Program-made: the position numbers and the translations under genes
Part shown: piece by piece, positions 33,339 to 41,600 of the stretch
Numbering within the stretch: position 1 is the first letter of the stretch
How the letters are laid out: every line of letters begins with the position of its first letter
The notes under the pieces: model-generated
Seen by the model: only the letters and a program-made list of their open reading frames with translations
Told to the model about the DNA's origin: nothing
The model's database searches: none
Source of the DNA: CAIURC01 sp043777315
GTDB taxonomy: Bacteria > Verrucomicrobiota > Verrucomicrobiia > Chthoniobacterales > Chthoniobacteraceae
Direction: 5' to 3'
Assembly (NCBI GenBank): GCA_043777315.1
Contig: JAYVPW010000160.1
Coordinates: 1-47,516, forward strand
DNA: 47,516 nt

Positions 33339-34262
33339 TTAAAACTCCTCCTCGGCGGCGATGCGGGACGGTTCGCGCTTCTTGTTGTAATTCAGCGCGA
33401 TCAAGCCCAGCACATGCGCGGAGGCGATCTCGAGATCGGAGATGAGGCTCTGCACGCGGTTGCGGAAGATGGAGTAGAAAAACATCGCGATGATCCCGAG
33501 CACGAGGCCGGTCGCGGTGGCGACAAGCGCTTCGGAGACTCCAGCGGCGAGCAGCACATCGCGCGATTTGCTGGCGGCGGAGGCTTGGTTGCTGCCGAGA
33601 AGCGCGAACGATTTGATGATGCCGATCACGGTGCCGAGCAGCCCGATCATCGGCGAAAGCATGCCGATATCGGCGAGATAAACGGTGCGGTGTTGGAGCG
33701 AGGCCGCCTGGCTTTGCCCCTCGGTTTCCGCGATGTCCTTCACAGTTTCAAAGGTCGCCGCCGGATTTTTCGTCGCGAAATCCAAGGTCCGTTGGACCAC
33801 CCGCGCGACGGCTTCGCCGTGCCGGCTGGAGATGGCGAGCAAGCCGAGGTAGTCGCGCTTTTTCAGCAGGACATCCGCGGTGTTCATGTAGTGCGGCGTG
33901 AGGATCGCGCTGCGGCGGAGGGTGAAAAGATAGACCAGCACGAGCATCACGGTGACGATCGAAAGGAACGCGAGCGGGACCATCGCCCAGCCGCCGGATT
34001 GGACCAGCGTCCAGAGTTTTACCGGGTCGATCGCGCTGTCGGAAGTTGCTGCACCCGGCGATTTGATGACCGTGGAATCGTCCGCGGCCGGTTGCTCCCG
34101 CGCGGGTTTTTGGCCCGGCGCGGCGATGGCAGTCACGGCTTTCTCCGCGCGGTTCGGGGCGACGCGCGCGGCCTCGTCGCCGGTGCGGATAGTCACCGAG
34201 TCCTGCCCGAAAAGCGTGGTGGCACCGAGCAACAGGGCAAAAAAAGGAGCGGCAGATTTCAT
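33339..34262 (-). CDS. ExbB/TolQ/MotA family proton channel protein
   Basis: A 307-residue protein. A signal peptide (MKSAAPFFALLLGATTLFG) leads into a long extra periplasmic N-terminal region (about 20-105), then the MotA/TolQ/ExbB domain with TM1 WAMVPLAFLSIVTVMLVLVY near 112-132. The conserved pair of helices follows: ADIGMLSPMIGLLGTVIGII (about 212-231) and AGVSEALVATATGLVLGIIA (about 250-270). It channels protons with ExbD. The N-terminal extension is longer than in typical ExbB or TolQ. An ATG 183 bases further upstream is rejected because it lies across uvrC. It diverges from uvrC by only 37 bases. Confidence 0.92.
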   Translation of the reverse strand: MKSAAPFFALLLGATTLFGQDSVTIRTGDEAARVAPNRAEKAVTAIAAPGQKPAREQPAADDSTVIKSPGAATSDSAIDPVKLWTLVQSGGWAMVPLAFLSIVTVMLVLVYLFTLRRSAILTPHYMNTADVLLKKRDYLGLLAISSRHGEAVARVVQRTLDFATKNPAATFETVKDIAETEGQSQAASLQHRTVYLADIGMLSPMIGLLGTVIGIIKSFALLGSNQASAASKSRDVLLAAGVSEALVATATGLVLGIIAMFFYSIFRNRVQSLISDLEIASAHVLGLIALNYNKKREPSRIAAEEEF

Positions 34263-34299
34263 GAAATTCGGGGCGTCATAGTAGCCGTGAGCTTCGGGG

Positions 34300-35985
34300 A
34301 TGCAACCTTCCGAGCCCGCGCCGCCCGCGATGTTTGCTCCTGCTCGTAATCCCCGCGAATTGCGCAAGATTACCGCCCGCCTTTTCCGCATGATCGCCCG
34401 AGAGAAACCCGACTTCCGCGCGCAGCTCCGCGACGTGCCGCACAAACCCGGCGTCTATCTCATGCGCGACCGGCTGAACCGCGTGATCTACGTGGGGAAA
34501 GCGCGCGATTTGCGGAAGCGGGTGGGCAATTATTTCATGCCGTCGCGGAAGATGACCGCCGACCTGAAGACGCGCGCGCTGCTCGACAGCATCTGGGCTT
34601 TTGAAACGCACACGGTGAATAGCGAGCCGGAGGCGCTGCTGCTCGAGGGGCGGCTGATCAAGGAATTCCGACCGCGCTACAACATCAGTTTCCGCGACGA
34701 TAAACGTTTCCTGCTCGTGAAGGTGGACCCACGCGATGACTGGCCGCGCTTCCGGCTGACGCGGATGCGCAACGACGAAGGCGCACGTTATTTCGGGCCG
34801 TTCGCGCACGCCGGCGCGTTGCGGATGACGCTCGCGTTTATGCGGAAAAAGTTCGGCGTGCTGACTTTTGGGCGCGGCAATCCGACCGACCGCGAGCTGA
34901 AATCTTCGACGTATCAGGTTCCGATGAAACTCGCGGATCTCGGCCCTGAGCAGTATCGCGAGCGGGTCGAGAACGCGTGCGATTTCCTCTCCGGGCAGTC
35001 GAAGGAAATGCTCGCGCAGCTCGAGGAGGAGATGAAGGCGATGGCCGCAGTTTATGATTTCGAGAAGGCGGCGGAGCTCCGCAACATCCTCGACGATTTG
35101 CGCAAAACGACGAAGCCGATGCACCGCTACACGCGCGCCTTCGGGCATCGCGTCGGGGCTGGCATCGACCCGCTCGCGGACCTCGCGACGCTCGGTGAGG
35201 AGCTGCAGCTCGGCGGTCCGCCGCGGCGGATGGAGTGCTTCGATATTTCCAACATCAGCACGACGCACATCGTCGCGAGCATGGTCTGTTTCATCGACGG
35301 ACGGGCCGCGAATCATTTGTACAGGCGGTTTCGCATCCGCACGGTCGCGGGGCAGGATGACTTCGCGAGCATGGCCGAAGTGGTGCGCCGGCGTTACAGC
35401 CGCGTGCTCCGCGAGGCGAAAGCGGAGGTCGAAAACGGGGCGGCGAAAACCCGCGGCGAGTCGATCGACTACTCCGCGGAATTTTCGCAGCAGGAGCCCG
35501 TCGAGGCGCTCGCGCGGCCCGGAGCGGGACATCCGACGCAGTTCGGCCCGCTGCCGGATTTGGTGATCGTGGACGGCGGGAAAGGTCAGCTCGGCGCGGC
35601 GTGCCGCGAGCTCCAGCGGCTGCGGCTGCACGATTTGCCGATCATCGGATTGGCGAAAGAGTTCGAGGAAATCCATCGGCCCGACCGACCGCTGCCGCTG
35701 CGCCTGCCCGAGCAAAGCGGCGCGCTCCGGCTGCTCCAGCGCATCCGCGACGAGGCCCACCGCTTTGCCAACACGTATCACCAACTCCTGATGAAACGCC
35801 GTATCGGCGAGAGCCTCCTCGACGACTGCCCCGGCATCTCGCAGAACCGCAAACAGCTCCTGCTCCAGCGTTTCGGGAGCGTCGCGCGGCTGAAGCGCGC
35901 CACGGCTGAAAAGATTGCCGAGACCGAGGGAATCGGACCAAAGCTCGCGGGGCAGATCGTCGAGTTTTTAGCCGAGCGAGGGTGA
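34300..35985 (+). CDS. uvrC: UvrABC excinuclease subunit C
   Basis: A 561-residue UvrC. The GIY-YIG nuclease is at about 45-125 (KPGVYLMRDRLNRVIYVGKA). The UvrB-binding UVR motif is near 225-260 (LAQLEEEMKAMAAVYDFEKA, AAELRNILDDLRKT). The C-terminal RNase H-like nuclease contains MECFDISNISTTHIVASMVC and LVIVDGGKGQLGAACRELQR, and the last ~50 residues carry two helix-hairpin-helix units (CPGISQNRKQLLLQRFGSVA, AETEGIGPKLAGQIVEFLAE). It makes the dual incisions of nucleotide excision repair. It is slightly shorter than E. coli UvrC (about 610). The repeat element begins 3 bases after its stop. Confidence 0.96.
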   Translation: MQPSEPAPPAMFAPARNPRELRKITARLFRMIAREKPDFRAQLRDVPHKPGVYLMRDRLNRVIYVGKARDLRKRVGNYFMPSRKMTADLKTRALLDSIWAFETHTVNSEPEALLLEGRLIKEFRPRYNISFRDDKRFLLVKVDPRDDWPRFRLTRMRNDEGARYFGPFAHAGALRMTLAFMRKKFGVLTFGRGNPTDRELKSSTYQVPMKLADLGPEQYRERVENACDFLSGQSKEMLAQLEEEMKAMAAVYDFEKAAELRNILDDLRKTTKPMHRYTRAFGHRVGAGIDPLADLATLGEELQLGGPPRRMECFDISNISTTHIVASMVCFIDGRAANHLYRRFRIRTVAGQDDFASMAEVVRRRYSRVLREAKAEVENGAAKTRGESIDYSAEFSQQEPVEALARPGAGHPTQFGPLPDLVIVDGGKGQLGAACRELQRLRLHDLPIIGLAKEFEEIHRPDRPLPLRLPEQSGALRLLQRIRDEAHRFANTYHQLLMKRRIGESLLDDCPGISQNRKQLLLQRFGSVARLKRATAEKIAETEGIGPKLAGQIVEFLAERG

Positions 35986-35988
35986 GGC

Positions 35989-36094
35989 AATTTAGCATTT
36001 GCTCCGATGCCGAAAACGCCCTCAAAAGTCGGCGAACGAATAGTTCGCGCGTCCGTTCCGAACTTCCTAAATCCTAAATCCTAAATGCTAAATT
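35989..36094. repeat. CCTAAAT-type inverted repeat element, copy 2
   Basis: The outer ends are a perfect 12-base inverted repeat: AATTTAGCATTT at 35989-36000 and AAATGCTAAATT at 36083-36094. Just inside the right end is the tandem run CTTCCTAAATCCTAAAT plus one more CCTAAAT unit. The interior (about 36001-36062) is GC-rich, with no gene signal. Like copy 1 it ends at the start codon of a + sense gene: the epimerase ATG (36085-36087) lies inside the right arm. The two copies share the ATTTAGCATTT outer arm and the CTTCCTAAATCCTAAAT inner unit, but not the middle. Confidence 0.8.
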
Positions 36095-37098
36095 CCTCCT
36101 CCATTCTCGTTTGCGGTGCCGGCGGTTTCATCGGCGGCCATCTGGTCGCCGACCTGCGCCGGCAAGGTTTTTCCAGGATTCGCGCGGTCGATCAGAAGCC
36201 GCTCGAGGCGTGGTATCAGCGGTTCGACGATGTCGAAAATCTGCAGCTCGATTTGTCGCGGCTGGAGGCCGGAGATCAAGCAGTGGCGGGCATGGAGGTC
36301 GTTTACAATCTCGCGGCGGACATGGGCGGGATGGGCTTCATCGAGCTGAACAAGGCGCTCTGCATGTTGACCGTGTTGATCAATACGCACCTGCTCATCG
36401 CGGCGAAAAAGCACGCGGTGCAGCGCTTCTTTTTCTCGTCGAGCGCGTGCGTTTACAATGCGGACAAACAGCGCGACCCGAACGTCACGGCGCTGAAAGA
36501 AGAGGACGCGTATCCCGGCCTGCCGGAGGACGGATACGGCTGGGAGAAGTTATTCAGCGAGCGGATGTGCCGGCATTTTCGCGAGGACTTCGGCATCGCG
36601 ACGCGGGTCGGACGCTATCACAATGTCTATGGTCCGAACGGCACGTACGATGGCGGGCGGGAGAAGGCTCCGGCGGCGGTTTGCCGGAAGGTGATCGAGG
36701 CGAAACTGACCGGAAAACACGACATCGAAATCTGGGGCGACGGGCAGCAGACCCGCAGCTTCATGTATATCGACGACTGCCTCCACGGGACGCAGATGCT
36801 GACCAACAGTGACTTCGTGGAGCCGATCAACATCGGGAGCAACGAGCTCGTTTCGATCAATCAGCTCGTCGATATCGTCGAGGACATCGCCGGGATCAAA
36901 CTCGCGCGGAACTACAATCTGAGCGCGCCGAAAGGCGTGAACGGGCGCAACAGCGACAATGCGTTGATTCAAAAAACCTTCGGCTGGCAGCCGGGAACGC
37001 GGCTCCGCGACGGGATGGAAAAAACCTACGCGTGGATCCACGACGAGATCGTCGCGCACCGCACGTCGGGCAAGGCGGCGGTGGTGAACGTGAGCTGA
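36085..37098 (+). CDS. GDP-mannose 3,5-epimerase-like SDR enzyme
   Basis: A 337-residue extended SDR. The NAD-binding loop is VCGAGGFIGGHLVADL. Catalytic positions match plant GDP-mannose 3,5-epimerase, including exact spacing: Cys122 (SSSACVY), Tyr151 and Lys155 (DGYGWEK), and Lys194 (GGREKAPAAVCRK) correspond to plant Cys145, Tyr174, Lys178 and Lys217. Other shared signatures are HNVYGPNGTYDGGREK and WGDGQQTRSFMYIDDC. The enzyme would turn GDP-mannose into GDP-L-galactose or GDP-L-gulose. No partner of plant vitamin C synthesis is nearby, so supply of a rare L-sugar for surface glycan is more likely (inference). The start codon is inside a repeat element. Confidence 0.82.
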   Translation: MLNSSSILVCGAGGFIGGHLVADLRRQGFSRIRAVDQKPLEAWYQRFDDVENLQLDLSRLEAGDQAVAGMEVVYNLAADMGGMGFIELNKALCMLTVLINTHLLIAAKKHAVQRFFFSSSACVYNADKQRDPNVTALKEEDAYPGLPEDGYGWEKLFSERMCRHFREDFGIATRVGRYHNVYGPNGTYDGGREKAPAAVCRKVIEAKLTGKHDIEIWGDGQQTRSFMYIDDCLHGTQMLTNSDFVEPINIGSNELVSINQLVDIVEDIAGIKLARNYNLSAPKGVNGRNSDNALIQKTFGWQPGTRLRDGMEKTYAWIHDEIVAHRTSGKAAVVNVS

Positions 37099-37134
37099 GT
37101 CCGGCGCTAATCGGCCCCCGGAAGGTCTTCGCCG

Positions 37135-37191
37135 TGGAGCGCGGCGCTCCGTCGCCGCTCGGACGACGCGATGACGGAGCATCGCGCTCCA
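37135..37191. repeat. Intergenic hairpin (REP-like inverted repeat)
   Basis: Two 24-base arms match at 20 of 24 positions as inverted repeats. The left arm 37135-37158 starts TGGAGCGCGGCGCTCC, the right arm 37168-37191 ends GCATCGCGCTCCA, and a 9-base loop separates them. It lies 36 bases after the epimerase stop and before the converging small gene, so it could end both transcripts, although no T-run follows. The sequence style is that of a REP-type unit; other copies were not found in this window. Confidence 0.7.
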
Positions 37192-37218
37192 GGCGAGCAG
37201 CCGCGTCTGGCAATCGCG

Positions 37219-37443
37219 CTATGGCGCTTGTTTCGTGATGCGTCCGACGATGTCCACGACAGCCGGGACGCCGTTGATTTCACGCGGCATTTCGGACGGC
37301 TTTTCGGGCGCGCGGGCGAGGTTGATTTTGAGGGCGTAGCTTTCTCCGAGGCGGGTGATGCCGACGCCGACGACTTCGGCGAGTGCCGCGAAGACCTTGT
37401 GGGCATCGGCCTTCGCGGCCCGCGCCTCGTCGAGGGTGCTCAC
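37219..37443 (-). CDS. Small protein related to the protease N-terminal domain
   Basis: A 74-residue protein beginning MSTLDEARAAKADAHKVFAA (helical), then GVGITRLGESYALKINLA and ending EINGVPAVVDIVGRITKQ. The same pattern (a GI-x4-G strand, a variable linker and a second strand with V-x-x-(I/V)-GR) occurs at residues ~43-92 of the upstream protease as ALGIAPAGQGFRLAVRVQ and EVDVRYIGRVVKRA. So it looks like a free copy of that protease's leader domain. Its ATG overlaps the protease stop by 4 bases, giving translational coupling. A prodomain-like regulator or inhibitor is a reasonable hypothesis; nothing here proves it. No signal peptide is seen. Confidence 0.75.
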   Translation of the reverse strand: MSTLDEARAAKADAHKVFAALAEVVGVGITRLGESYALKINLARAPEKPSEMPREINGVPAVVDIVGRITKQAP

Positions 37444-38423
37444 AGCGCGAGGTCGAGTTTCAGCGCGTCGAGGACGGAGTGCAGCGGGTTGGCGTAGGTC
37501 ACGCCCTGGCCGTGGCTGCCGCCTTGATCGGCCCCGGCGAAGAGCAGCGCGACGGCGCGCAAATCGGCATCGACGATGAGTGAGCCGCTGTCGCCGCCCA
37601 TGCTGAATGGCTGGGTGGTCCCACTGTCGATTTCGATCTGATCGTCGAAGCGCAGGTCTCCGATGTCGTAGCCGATGATCACGTTATCGAGCTCGAAGGC
37701 CGTGACTTGCCCGCGGGTCAGCGCCGTCGTGCGTCCGAGTTTTGCGACCTTCGTTCCCGCATCGAGAATCGCCGCCCCGAGACCCTTCAATTTCCCGAGC
37801 CCCGCGAGCTTGTTGTTCGCGGTCGTGATCCCGGCGTCGATCTCGGCGAACGCGCAGTCCACGAAGTTCGTCCCGCGCTTTTTCAGGCGGATGAAATTGG
37901 TCAGCTTGGCGACGATGTCGGCCGGGTCCTGGCCGCCGTCGAAGCGGCCCTGCTGCAGGATCGCGTCGCCTTTCTTGGCGGCGTTCTCGTTCGCGAGAAC
38001 GTGGTTGTTGGAAAGCATCGCGAGGCCGCCGCCGCCGGCGCGCGATTTCACGAAGCAGCCGAGCGTGCCGGCGGTGATTTTAAAATGGCCCGTCGAGCAG
38101 CCGATGATCAGCGGGCGGTGCCGCGCGCGGAGGTTCACCGCGGCGCGTTTCACCACCCGCCCGATGTAGCGGACATCGACCTCGCCTTTCGCATGTTTGA
38201 TGATCGCGGCGAGCTCGCGGCTGCCTTCCATCGCGCGCTTTTGCACGCGGACGGCGAGGCGGAATCCCTGGCCCGCGGGGGCGATGCCGAGCGCGAGAGA
38301 TCGCGGCGGCTGGTCGGCCTGGTCCATCGGCTGCGCAGCGATGGCGCGGAGTCCGGTGGTCGCATTCGCGAGCACGCCGGTGGCGAGCATTTGTTTCAGT
38401 TCACGGGCGGAATCGAGGTTCAT
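37440..38423 (-). CDS. Cytoplasmic trypsin-like serine protease with N-terminal domain
   Basis: A 327-residue protein. Residues ~40-95 form the leader domain shared with the small downstream protein. The chymotrypsin-fold part follows at ~105-325 with catalytic His141 (LSNNHVLANEN), Asp189 (NFVDCAFAEID) and Ser279 (FSMGGDSGSLIVD). Residues between, such as LGRTTALTRGQVTAFELDNV, fit this S1-like group, related to bacterial NAL1-type trypsins. There is no signal peptide, so it should stay in the cytoplasm. An alternative ATG 75 bases upstream adds a basic, poorly structured leader and is disfavoured. It is the first gene of a two-gene operon; substrates are unknown. Confidence 0.85.
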   Translation of the reverse strand: MNLDSARELKQMLATGVLANATTGLRAIAAQPMDQADQPPRSLALGIAPAGQGFRLAVRVQKRAMEGSRELAAIIKHAKGEVDVRYIGRVVKRAAVNLRARHRPLIIGCSTGHFKITAGTLGCFVKSRAGGGGLAMLSNNHVLANENAAKKGDAILQQGRFDGGQDPADIVAKLTNFIRLKKRGTNFVDCAFAEIDAGITTANNKLAGLGKLKGLGAAILDAGTKVAKLGRTTALTRGQVTAFELDNVIIGYDIGDLRFDDQIEIDSGTTQPFSMGGDSGSLIVDADLRAVALLFAGADQGGSHGQGVTYANPLHSVLDALKLDLAL

Positions 38424-38574
38424 GTTTTGGATGGGAGTTGGCGCGCTGCGGAGCGGTTGGCCGGGAGAGATTCGAGCATATTTTTTTGAAACACGCACGA
38501 GTGCGCCGGGGCGAAGCCGGGCAGCGCAACTGATACTTCCATCTTCTTCGGCCCGGACGCGTTTTTGGGGGGGA

Positions 38575-38618
38575 AAGTAAGAGGTTCTTCGACTCCGCTT
38601 TGCTGCGCTCAGAATGAC
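38575..38618. repeat. CTTCGACTCCGCT...CTCAGGATGAC dispersed repeat, copy A
   Basis: The stretch reads AAGTAAGAGGTTCTTCGAC then CTCCGC and ends GCTGCGCTCAGAATGAC. It matches 44694-44735 at nearly every position, including the AAGTAAGAGG flank, and differs mainly by TT for GC in the middle and A for G near the end. It lies in the 243-base gap between the protease start (38423) and the ABC transporter stop (38667). Units of this sequence are widely scattered in environmental bacterial genomes, from general knowledge. No transposase is nearby. Confidence 0.8.
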
Positions 38619-38666
38619 TTTAAGAGTGACGCGCCCGGCTCGAGCACGATCTGCCTCGGCAAAATT

Positions 38667-41600
38667 TCACACTCCGCGCGGGCGGAGCTGGCGTTTCAGG
38701 ATGAGGTAAAGCACCACGAGAAAGCCGAAGCTGGAGAGGAGCAGCACGGTGGCGTTGAAGGTGAAGACGGTGACGGTGAGGGCGATCTCGCGCTGGCCGA
38801 TGGTGAGAAGCACGTAGCGCTTCAACGGACCGAAGAACGCGTTGACGTAGGGCGGCTCCTCGTTGCCTTCCGTTTTCCGCCGGTAGTCGTTTTGCTCGGT
38901 TTCGGCCTTTGAAACGAGGTCGGTGACTTTTTGATTCGTGTAAAGCCGCTCGGCAGTGACCCCATTGAACCGGCACCGCAGCCCGCTCGGATCGAGCGCC
39001 TTCCCGTTGATGATCCCGTCCACCCGACGCAGCCGTTTCTCGACATCCTCGGTCGTCCCGCACTCCAGACCGCTGAGCAGCGCGAGCGTGTCTTTGACAT
39101 CCTCGAGCCGCGTCGCCTCCTCGGGCGTGCGCTCATTTTGCGCGACGAGCGCGTCGATTTGCCGCTGCAATTTATCCTGCCGGAGGGTGAGCGGATTGAG
39201 CTTCGCCTGTGCGACGATGAGCGCCTCGTAGCTGTAATGCGTGGCCACAAACCGGCTGATGAGCGGAATGGTGAGCGTCGTGTCGCTGCGATTTCCTCCC
39301 CCCATTTTGGGATGCGTTTTCAGCCAGCGATTGACCGTGTAGCGCAAATCCATGTCCTGATTCATCTCCTCATATTTAATGAGCGCGCCGCTGAAAATGA
39401 GCTGCGGGATGAGGATGAGCGGGACGAAATTCGCCGCGGTTTTCGCGTCGGCGACGAGCGAGCTGATGAGCAAGCCGAGGCTCGTGCCGCTGGCCGCGGT
39501 GATGAACATGAAAAAGAAGTACGGCCAGAACATGCCGCGAATTTCGAGCACCTGATTTCCAACGATGACGAAGAGGGCGCACTGGACGGCCGAGAAGAGG
39601 GCGAGCGTGAGAAATTTCGCGAGGACGTAGTACGGCAGACGCACGTCGAGATTGCGCTCGCGATGCAGGACGACGCGATCGCGGATGATGTCATCGACGC
39701 TATTCATCAGCGCGAGGAAGAGGGCGACGAGCAGCGCGACGAAGATGTAAGTCGGGATGTGAAAGCCGCTGGCGAAATCGTAGCCGGGCGGGCCAGCGTC
39801 GCTCTTTTCCTTGAAGTAGAGCGCCCATGCGATCACGAGCGAAAGCGACGGCGGGACGAGGACGGTGACGATGAGGTTGCCGCGGTTGCGGAGCTTCGAG
39901 ATGAAGGCGCGGCGGAGGAGGGTGCGGAGTTGCGTCCATTCGTCGCGCCAGCGGATGGGATTGCGTTTGCGCGCGGCGTCCGGGAGCGGGAGCGGCGCGG
40001 GCGCGGGAGCCTGGCGGAGGCTGACCTGCTTCACGTCCTGGAGGAGGCGGAAGCTCTCGTATTTGTCGCGCCAGTAGTCCGGTGAGAAGCGGCGCGCGGG
40101 CACGAATTGGCCCTGTGCGTTTTCCTCGAAAATGATGTCGCCGCTGAGGTCGCGCAGCGGCGTTTCCAGCACGTCGAAAATGAATTCCGGCCGCGTCGTC
40201 CCGCACGCCGGGCAGCCGCCGAGCTCGGTGCCGAAATGCTGCTCGTGCTCGGCTTTCGCGAAGTATTCGAGCATCTCGTGCGGCGTGCCGAAGAAGACGA
40301 GCTTGCCGCCTTTATCGAGCAGCATCGCCTTTGAAAACATCTGGAAAAGCTTCGAGGTCGGCTGATGGATCGTGACGAGGACGATCTTGTTGTGGGCCAT
40401 CGAACGGATGATCTCGATGACGTGCTCGCTGTCTTTCGAGCTGAGTCCGCTGGTCGGTTCGTCGAACAAAAACACGTCCGCCGAGCTGATCATATCGAGC
40501 CCGATGTTCAGCCGTTTGCGCTCGCCGCCGGAGAGCCGCTTTTTCATCGGCGGACCGACGATCGAGTCGCGGCGCTCGCTGAGTCCGAGCTCGACGAGCT
40601 TCCCCTCGATCCGCCGCGAGCGGTCGCGTGAGGAGAGATGCGGCGAGCGAATGGCGGCGGCGAATTCGAGGTTTTCCTCGATCGTCAGATGCTCGTCGAA
40701 CGCGTCGTCCTGCGGGATGTAGGAGACGAAGCGTTTGAGAGCGTCGAGGTTCGCGTAGAGCGGCTGGCCGTTGAGTAAAGTGTCGCCGCTCGTGGTCTGG
40801 AGCTGGCCCGCCATCGCGCGCAGGAGCGTCGATTTTCCCGAGCCGCTCGCGCCCATCACGCAGACCATTTCGCCGCGGCTGACGTTGAAGGAAATGCCAT
40901 CGAGGCTGGTGTCGTTGCGCCGGAAAGAATGCGAGACGTCGCGCAGTTCGAGGTTCGAAATGATGTTCCGCTCCTCCTCGATGATCCGCTCGGAAAAGTT
41001 GCACCGGAGCACTTGGCCGGTGTCGATGCGGATGATGTCGCCGTCCTTCAGCTCGACCGTATTTTTCACCGCGACCTCGCCGACGAGAATCGGCCGGTCG
41101 GCCTGCACGACTTCGAGTTTGCCGACCTTTGCCTCGTAGTTGCAGAGGATTTTTAGCAGCACCTCGCCGCTCGTTCCCGGTGAAAGGAGGATGTCATCGA
41201 CATCGAGCAGGGACGGGTTGTTCGAGACGAGGTAGCTCGATTTGTAAGCCTTGAGTTGGAACCGCCCGCCGAGGGCCCGCGCGCGCCGGCGGAGCTCGCT
41301 CAACGGCAGCTCCGAGTCGTTGTGAAAAACGATGCGGTCATCCAGCGTCGCCTCGACGGCCTTGCCCGCGCGGAGCGCCACGCCATTCAGCAGCGCATCG
41401 ACCTCTTTCAACGCGCGGACCTGCACCTTCAGCCCGAACTTGATCTCGAGCACCGACTCGCGCGTCTTCACCTTTTCGAGCTGCACCTCATCGTTCGCAT
41501 CGACGCTGAGAAAGACCTGCGTCAGCGAGACGTTCTTCTTCGCGTTGAAATAATACGCGAGGTCTTGATACGTGAGCACCTGCTCGCCGAGCACGATCCG

